From Marinomonas piezotolerans (lineage in GTDB: Bacteria; Pseudomonadota; Gammaproteobacteria; Pseudomonadales; Marinomonadaceae): DNA of 64,000 bases. Positions 58,487 to 64,000 of this stretch are shown piece after piece. The notes beneath the pieces are model-generated. The model was not told where the DNA came from. It made no database searches and saw only the letters and a list, made by a program, of their open reading frames with translations. Both the position numbers and the translations under genes were made by a program. Location: positions 620,001 to 684,000 of the forward strand of contig NZ_QKRA01000001.1 of NCBI RefSeq assembly GCF_003362755.1, given 5' to 3'. Each line of letters opens with the position of its first letter. Positions within the stretch are counted from its first letter, which is position 1.

Positions 58487-61258
58487 CTAGCTCTTCCCGC
58501 TTAAAAACCGATCAATTTTCTCAATCGCAAGATCATAGTCGTAGCTTCTAATAAAGCCTTGTATTTCCAACAACTCTGCGCTGCCCGACATGTCCTCCTG
58601 CTTCATCAGCGCCAAAAGATGACCTTCTATATCTGCCACCCCCATTTCTAAGTCACCGCGAAGTTGCTGAATGGCGGCCAACGACGCATCGGAAATATTT
58701 TTCGTTTTTGGTATTAAAGGGACTACCTTTTGCTCACTCGCGGCTTGTGTCTCAGAACCTTTTAAATATAGCTGAATTTTAGACCATAGCTCATCAGCTG
58801 ATTCTTCTATTCGCGCGCAATAAACACTACTTTCAGGTGCAGTTGCCTCTTGAGCCTCGGCTAGGGATTGTTCAAACTTTGAGACTTCTAATGCGAACGC
58901 TTCGCCACCGATATTCGCGGCAGCACCTTTTATGCTGTGAAGTTCATACGTAGTTGTAGGGATACTTTGCTTGTTTTGGCGCGCACTGGTGTAAGGCTTT
59001 AACAGACCAAGAAAGCGCGTCAACATATCGCGATAATGGCTCTCATCATTGCTGAAACGATATAAACCTAACTCAGGAGAAAATACCTTAGCAACATTCA
59101 GTGAATTTTCTGAATGCAAATTGTCGACAGATTGCTCTACCAGCCAATGTTCAAGTTTATTAAGCAACAAAAGAGGATCGAGTGGCTTAGTAAGAAAATC
59201 GTTCATTCCTGCCTGCAACGCATGTTCACGATCCGTATCCAAAGCTCCAGCTGTTAAAGCCAATATGGGAGGACTTTGTTCACCCAAAGACTGAAGTATC
59301 GCTTGAGTTGCCTGATAACCATCCATATTTGGCATTTGCACATCCATTAGAATCAGATCAAATGTTTCTTTTTCAGCCGCAGCTACCGCCTCCACACCAT
59401 CTTGAGCCTTTACAACGAGAACTCCGAGTTTTTCTAATAGCGCGGTCGCAATCTCTGAGTTCACAACATTATCTTCTGCCAATAGTATTTTTCTGCCGAG
59501 CAAACTATCGCACTCATGATATTGCGCCAGCACATCGTCTTTTTGAGTAACGACTTGGCCTTCTTTTGATAGCCGTTTTACATACGTATTGAGTTTAGTT
59601 GGCGTCAGCAAGCCAAGTCGTGACCAAGAATAGGCCAACACTTCGTCTGTCTTACGTCCTAAAACAAGCAATCGACCCGCAAATTCAAGGTGTAATCGTT
59701 TTTGTTCTGAACGATCAAGTTGTTGTGCATATTCGTCAGCTAACACTAATAATTTGGGGCCCTTTAGTGATGCATAATCCCCCCAATACTGAAACGATAT
59801 ATTTAATGAGTCTAATTGGTCTGTAGCAATTCTATCGTCAGGCAGACAAAATAGTTGGGGAAACTTTGCGGCAGCTCGCTGGCTATTAGCCGTATCCAGC
59901 GCCACCTTCACATAAAACGCTGTGCCTACTCCAACTTCGCTATCAAAGGTAATTTCACCGCCCATTAATTCAACTAAACGCTTAGAAATACCTAAACCTA
60001 AACCTGTCCCGCCATATAATCGTGTTGTGCTGGTATCGGCTTGGCTAAACCCTGCAAATATGTCATTTTCCGTTTGAATACCTATACCCGTGTCCCTAAC
60101 CACAAACGTATAACCGTTCTGGTCGGAATGCATATGCAGGGTTACGCTGCCTTGATGAGTAAACTTAACTGCGTTGCCAACAATATTAACGAGAACTTGC
60201 CTTAGCCGCGTGGCATCACCCACTAGTTCGGATGCGATATCAAACTCTCTTGACACAATCAGCTTCAGTCCTTTCTCTTCAGCGCTAGCTCGGCACGTTT
60301 CGTAGGTATATTCAAGCACGTCGTCAATGGAGAATGGTGCGCTTTCTAATTGAACTTTACCCGCTTCGACTTTTGAAAAGTCTAAAATATCATTGATAAT
60401 TAACAGCAAATTGTTAGCAGAAGTCTGAATTTTATTAATATAGCTACGCTGCTTAGGCTGTAAATCCGTATCGAGCACAAGGTGCGACATACCTAAAATA
60501 GCGTTCATTGGAGTGCGAATCTCGTGACTCATTGTCGCTAAAAAATCTGATTTTGCTCTCGTTGCTGCCTGAGCAGCCAGCGCAGTTTGTTGTAACTCAT
60601 TGGCAAGCGCCTTCGTTTTTTGATACGAATGCAAACTTAATCGGACTTGTCTAACTAACATGGCGATAATAACCATCATCGTCAGCGTCAATAGTGCTAC
60701 CAACACACCTAGATAACTAAATCTCAGCAACATATCATTTCGGGCAGCTACCTTTTCAGCGGATCGACTGGCTAAATTATCTAACACAACTTGTTCAGAA
60801 ACCTTTAGAACGGACTGAACTAGCTCAGAGACTTTTTCAACATCAATGTGGCCAAGAGCATTCAGAAAAAGCTCGCTATCTATCGCGTTGAGATGTTGAC
60901 GAATTTCCTTTCTACGAACCTCTGCGTTCGGCACCTGACTAAATAACTGCTTCAACTGGCCTTCTGAAACGATGTTTAATCGGCTATACAAGATATCAAA
61001 GCGTAACTGAGCCTCTTCCAACCTTGATGGATCATTGGGGCTATCAGCCAAAAGCCGCACAGCGTTATGTAATTTCAGCGCTTCTCGGTCTAACTGATAC
61101 GACGCCCACAACGCATCTTCTTCGGATGCAGAAAGCAGCTCAGACTGACGATCTATGAGTTGTAAATACAGCAACACAACCACTATTAAAAAAACTAAAG
61201 CAGTTGACACCAAGACCCATAAAAAAACCCTAGCACGGGATGTCCTAATAGCGTTCAT
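58487..61258 (-). CDS. Hybrid histidine kinase with receiver and Hpt domains
   Basis: A 923-residue inner-membrane sensor. Membrane helices lie at about 11-33 and 180-203, enclosing a helical periplasmic sensor of about 145 residues. HisKA has the autophosphorylated histidine 245 ([16 protein letters not shown]), then the ATPase domain with N-box [10 protein letters not shown] and [15 protein letters not shown]. Residues about 460-575 look like a receiver without an intact phosphorylation site. A true receiver follows at 588-705 (aspartate 639 in [15 protein letters not shown]) and an Hpt domain with histidine 774 ([14 protein letters not shown]). It lies between a small secreted SUOX-like protein and an HD-GYP regulator. 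Confidence 0.94.
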   Translation of the reverse strand: MNAIRTSRARVFLWVLVSTALVFLIVVVLLYLQLIDRQSELLSASEEDALWASYQLDREALKLHNAVRLLADSPNDPSRLEEAQLRFDILYSRLNIVSEGQLKQLFSQVPNAEVRRKEIRQHLNAIDSELFLNALGHIDVEKVSELVQSVLKVSEQVVLDNLASRSAEKVAARNDMLLRFSYLGVLVALLTLTMMVIIAMLVRQVRLSLHSYQKTKALANELQQTALAAQAATRAKSDFLATMSHEIRTPMNAILGMSHLVLDTDLQPKQRSYINKIQTSANNLLLIINDILDFSKVEAGKVQLESAPFSIDDVLEYTYETCRASAEEKGLKLIVSREFDIASELVGDATRLRQVLVNIVGNAVKFTHQGSVTLHMHSDQNGYTFVVRDTGIGIQTENDIFAGFSQADTSTTRLYGGTGLGLGISKRLVELMGGEITFDSEVGVGTAFYVKVALDTANSQRAAAKFPQLFCLPDDRIATDQLDSLNISFQYWGDYASLKGPKLLVLADEYAQQLDRSEQKRLHLEFAGRLLVLGRKTDEVLAYSWSRLGLLTPTKLNTYVKRLSKEGQVVTQKDDVLAQYHECDSLLGRKILLAEDNVVNSEIATALLEKLGVLVVKAQDGVEAVAAAEKETFDLILMDVQMPNMDGYQATQAILQSLGEQSPPILALTAGALDTDREHALQAGMNDFLTKPLDPLLLLNKLEHWLVEQSVDNLHSENSLNVAKVFSPELGLYRFSNDESHYRDMLTRFLGLLKPYTSARQNKQSIPTTTYELHSIKGAAANIGGEAFALEVSKFEQSLAEAQEATAPESSVYCARIEESADELWSKIQLYLKGSETQAASEQKVVPLIPKTKNISDASLAAIQQLRGDLEMGVADIEGHLLALMKQEDMSGSAELLEIQGFIRSYDYDLAIEKIDRFLSGKS

Positions 61259-61287
61259 TAACGTCCCTCTAATGACGGCCGATAAAC

Positions 61288-61800
61288 TTACTCAACCGTA
61301 ATGGATTTAACCTGCCATACAGAGCGATTGTGAATGACTTCATTATCTAACGAACGATCACTATCAAAGGGATAGAGCATAAAAATAGGTCCTTTCTCCC
61401 TTACCGACATCGCTTTACCGTTCATATTCATTGCCATCAAAACGCCTAATTCGTATGCATCTTCCACAGGCATTTTCGCGCTATAATCATTAAGCGCAGT
61501 TATCACCAATGTTTGTCCGTCCGCACCGACTGCATCGAGCAACGCCGACAACTTGGGGCCTGTAAAGGTATTGACTCCTTCCGTCCAAGGCGTACTGGTC
61601 ACCAAGGTAACTTCGCCGAGATCATTTAGCATCGCCTTATCGAACGCCGCTTCACCTGACGCAGTATTGGCAACCGATATATTTCCTTTTACGTTTAGTA
61701 TCACCCTGCCATTCGGCTTGTCTAATGCAAACGATTCTGCCGCACCAAGAACCGCTCCAACAGCCAATAAAGATTTAATAATTTGTGGTGCCATTTTCAT
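61288..61800 (-). CDS. Secreted SUOX/molybdopterin-fold protein, PruR-like
   Basis: A 170-residue periplasmic protein: signal peptide ([19 protein letters not shown]), then a domain that looks like the sulfite oxidase/molybdopterin-binding fold, with [30 protein letters not shown] and [11 protein letters not shown], and a terminal [15 protein letters not shown]. No cofactor cysteine is visible in the mature part. Agrobacterium PruR, of this fold and size, binds pterins and controls a c-di-GMP enzyme encoded next to it. Here the neighbours are a hybrid kinase and an HD-GYP protein, so it may be the sensing partner. The ATG at 61800 has GGAG upstream; the gene starts the operon. Confidence 0.75.
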   Translation of the reverse strand: MKMAPQIIKSLLAVGAVLGAAESFALDKPNGRVILNVKGNISVANTASGEAAFDKAMLNDLGEVTLVTSTPWTEGVNTFTGPKLSALLDAVGADGQTLVITALNDYSAKMPVEDAYELGVLMAMNMNGKAMSVREKGPIFMLYPFDSDRSLDNEVIHNRSVWQVKSITVE

Positions 61801-62076
61801 GAGTTTGCTCTCCAACAGGTCGCTGCAAATGAAGGTAGTATAAACATCTTCCTCAACTTTAAATCCGATGGTTACCATTCTTTACCGAAACACAACTCAC
61901 GCATACGCAATGCCTGCGTTAGATACACTATACAAAATTTTCATACCTTATTAATTCGGATTCAAAATTGTTGAAGTTCCCCGCCACTAAAAGTATCTTA
62001 CGTGTCACTTGTAATAAAATGACAAACTAAGCATGTTGAGCACCCGACATGCCCAGCGATATAACGGACCCCATCA

Positions 62077-63354
62077 ATGAATTCCATTACTCTAGGCCCT
62101 TTAACCTCCGCAAATGGCGAGATCCAAATACCTGGATCTAAAAGCCTTTCTAATCGTATTTTACTGCTAGCAACACTTGCGAAGGGCACAACGAAAATCA
62201 CTAACCTTCTAGACAGCGACGACATTCGTCACATGCTTAACGCACTCAAGGAAATGGGGGTTCGTTTTTCTCTTGAGGATCAAGGTCAAACATGTGTATT
62301 AGAAGGCAATGGCGGACCTCTAAGCGTTAACCAAGCAGACCTATTTTTGGGGAATGCTGGTACAGCAATGCGTCCTCTAACTGCAGCTTTGTGTCTGGGT
62401 CAAGGCGAGTTCCGATTGCACGGTGAACCGCGCATGCACGAACGCCCTATTGGAGATTTAGTTGATTCACTGCAAGCACTTGGTGCTGATATTGAATACC
62501 AAAAAGAAACAAACTACCCACCACTTTTAATCAAGGCGAACGGCCTAAATGGGGGCGAGGTCTCGATAAAAGGGAACATTTCTAGCCAATTTTTAACGGC
62601 ACTGTTGATGAGCGCGCCGCTGGCAAAATCGGACTTACGTATAAATGTTGACGGAGAGCTCGTCTCTAAGCCTTATATAGATATCACTTTACATGCCATG
62701 AAGCAGTTTGGGGTCAATGTTGAAAACCTTGATTACCAAGCATTTGTGATCAAAGGGAACCAGACCTATCAATCTCCAGGCGAGATCATGGTAGAGGGTG
62801 ATGCGTCATCTGCCTCCTACTTCCTAGCTGCCGCAGCGATTGCTGGCGGTAAGATAAAAGTGCATGGTGTAGGAACAGAGAGTGTTCAAGGGGATGTTAA
62901 GTTTGCAGAAGTATTGGAAAAAATGGGCGCTAAAATCACCTATGGCCCAACTTGGGTAGCCGCTGAGAAAGGTGAGTTAAACGGCATCGACATGGATATG
63001 AATCACATTCCTGATGCAGCAATGACCATTGCAACCACCGCACTATTCGCTGAAGGTCCAACCACCATTCGAAATATTTATAACTGGCGAGTCAAAGAAA
63101 CGGATCGTCTCTATGCGATGGCAACAGAGCTAAAAAAACTGGGCGCTAACGTGGTTGAAGGAGACGATTACATTACGGTCGAGCCGTGTTCAGACCTTCA
63201 ACACGTAGCAATCGATACATACAATGACCATCGAATCGCGATGTGCTTCTCTTTAATAGCATTCTCCAATACGGCGGTCACAATCAATGATCCAGAGTGT
63301 ACCTCCAAGACTTTCCCTACCTACTTTTCGTTGTTTGAGAGTATTTCGGGCTAA
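62077..63354 (+). CDS. aroA: 3-phosphoshikimate 1-carboxyvinyltransferase (EPSP synthase)
   Basis: A 425-residue enzyme of the shikimate pathway, acting just before AroC. Signatures are [20 protein letters not shown] near residue 18, [19 protein letters not shown] near 88, and [17 protein letters not shown] near 343. The length fits E. coli AroA (427). It stands alone, divergent from the PruR-like operon across a 276-base gap that holds promoters but no gene that I can see; a weak GCATGT/ACATGC hairpin lies at 62031-62052. Confidence 0.97.
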   Translation: MNSITLGPLTSANGEIQIPGSKSLSNRILLLATLAKGTTKITNLLDSDDIRHMLNALKEMGVRFSLEDQGQTCVLEGNGGPLSVNQADLFLGNAGTAMRPLTAALCLGQGEFRLHGEPRMHERPIGDLVDSLQALGADIEYQKETNYPPLLIKANGLNGGEVSIKGNISSQFLTALLMSAPLAKSDLRINVDGELVSKPYIDITLHAMKQFGVNVENLDYQAFVIKGNQTYQSPGEIMVEGDASSASYFLAAAAIAGGKIKVHGVGTESVQGDVKFAEVLEKMGAKITYGPTWVAAEKGELNGIDMDMNHIPDAAMTIATTALFAEGPTTIRNIYNWRVKETDRLYAMATELKKLGANVVEGDDYITVEPCSDLQHVAIDTYNDHRIAMCFSLIAFSNTAVTINDPECTSKTFPTYFSLFESISG

Positions 63355-63362
63355 CTTCTAGC

Positions 63363-63401
63363 CAATACTAGGCCAAGTAGGAATGTCTTGGTCTAGTATT
63401 G
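63363..63401. repeat. 15-bp hairpin between aroA and the recombinase gene
   Basis: CAATACTAGGCCAAG and CTTGGTCTAGTATTG pair along 15 positions with one G-T wobble, around a 9-base loop. It lacks a T-run. It may be an aroA 3' structure or a recombination-related site next to the integrase-like gene. A further palindrome CTTGGCCAAG lies at 63472-63481. Confidence 0.5.
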
Positions 63402-63501
63402 AAGTCAGCTTCTGCAATCGCTCTGGGCTAACAAAACTGATAAGTTACTGATATAAAGTACAATCCTTGCCCTTGGCCAAGCTTTTTGGACAGTCGACAT
63501 A

Positions 63502-64000
63502 TGAACGCACCGCTTCCACTTATCGATAACTTAGAACACTTACCTAATCCTTACACACAATACCCAACCATCTTGAACAACCTAAAAGCTGGGGTAAGAC
63601 AGCTTGAAGACCCTGACTATGCGCGCGACCTTCAATTAGCACTGTGCTTCATCTACAGCTACAACGGCTCCCAAGCCACCTTCAATTCCTATCGTCGAGA
63701 AGTGGAAAGACTTTTACTTTGGTCGTGGTATGTCAAACACACACCCGCAACCACACTTAAGCGTGATGAAATAGAAGAGTTTATACATTTTTGCAACACC
63801 CCGCCCGAATCTTGGATTGGTATCAAAAACGTCGCGCGTTTCAAAAATCACATGGGAGAGCGAGTCCCTAATGACGAATGGCGGCCATATGTTGCTCACG
63901 TGTCCAAACTTGATTTTCGCAATGGCCAAATCCCTTTATCCGAGAAATATAGCCTGTCTCAGGCTGCGATACGTGCGACATTTTCAATACTGTCTTCTTA
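63502..64000 (+). CDS. Probable site-specific recombinase (integrase), N-terminal fragment
   Basis: The frame opens with ATG at 63502 and runs off the window after 166 codons. The visible part resembles the N-terminal SAM-like core-binding region of tyrosine recombinases: AGVRQLEDPDYARD, FNSYRREVERLLLWSW and LKRDEIEEFIHFC. The catalytic domain with R-H-R-Y lies beyond the edge, so the assignment rests on the N-terminal region only. It follows aroA by about 150 bases on the same strand. Confidence 0.6.

Noticed and set aside
63363..63401. Integron attC site
   Set aside because: No recognisable core RYYYAAC/GTTRRRY pair and no cassette array; only a simple near-perfect hairpin.
63714..63929. 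71-residue minus-strand frame at the right edge
   Set aside because: Antisense to the recombinase-like gene, which has the better coding character.
1..64000. tRNA genes, rRNA genes, CRISPR arrays, insertion sequences
   Set aside because: No cloverleaf-like sequence with a conserved TpsiC region, no regular repeat-spacer series and no transposase frame was noticed; a dedicated search could still find a short feature that I missed.

Overview
The window is a contiguous stretch of gammaproteobacterial chromosome. Its gene content (acnB, glnS-cysS, topA, lexA-dinG, lpxH-ppiB, prmB-aroC, sbcB, the imuA-imuB-dnaE2 cassette, modABC) and moderate base composition point to a marine Oceanospirillales/Alteromonadales-like bacterium related at a distance to pseudomonads. 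The genus cannot be fixed from sequence reading alone. I saw no rRNA, tRNA, CRISPR array, insertion sequence or prophage. Most genes look like ordinary housekeeping genes, spaced tightly and separated by clear hairpin terminators. No gene-free stretch exceeds 300 bases. Where a downstream ATG or GTG has a better ribosome binding site or matches the family start, that start is used and the choice is stated.

Layout. 1-1.4 kb: end of an assimilatory nitrate reductase gene and a TrpD2/YbiB-like gene. 1.4-6 kb (minus): acnB and an unusual pseudokinase-membrane-FGE-like protein. 6-10 kb: miaE, a small unknown gene, then lpxH, ppiB, queE and queC on the minus strand. 10-12 kb: a MarR-GNAT regulator translationally coupled to the amino acid exporter pair azlCD. 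12-15.2 kb: glnS-cysS. 15.2-23.4 kb: uspA, two unknown membrane-anchored proteins, topA with two small followers, and the divergent lexA/dinG pair with two LexA boxes. 23.4-30.7 kb (plus): an rhlB-like helicase, selO, gpsA, a DUF4389 gene, sixA, an alpha/beta hydrolase, a DUF4892 gene and a patatin. 30.8-36.2 kb (plus): a KfrA_N coiled-coil protein, prmB, aroC, yjjX, yjjG and an old-yellow-enzyme reductase.

36.3-45.5 kb is a more accessory transport and metal region. It holds a zincin-like CLCA_X protein divergent from a sotB-like exporter, a copper ATPase operon with its MerR regulator and a 30-residue coupled membrane peptide, a DUF411 plus Cys/Met/His-rich pair, and modABC. 45.6-51 kb is the SOS mutagenesis cassette imuA-imuB-dnaE2 behind a perfect LexA box, so regulator (lexA) and targets (dinG, imu cassette) lie in the same window. 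51-57.3 kb: pyrC, a deaD-like helicase, an AI-2E family permease, and sbcB divergent from a ychJ-like gene.

57.3-61.8 kb is the best candidate for an incompletely described system. A small secreted protein with a sulfite-oxidase/molybdopterin-type fold is followed by a hybrid histidine kinase with a periplasmic sensor and then by an HD-GYP response regulator. It resembles the pterin-binding PruR plus c-di-GMP logic, but wired through a phosphorelay. The window closes with aroA and the truncated start of a probable site-specific recombinase, which may mark the edge of an island.
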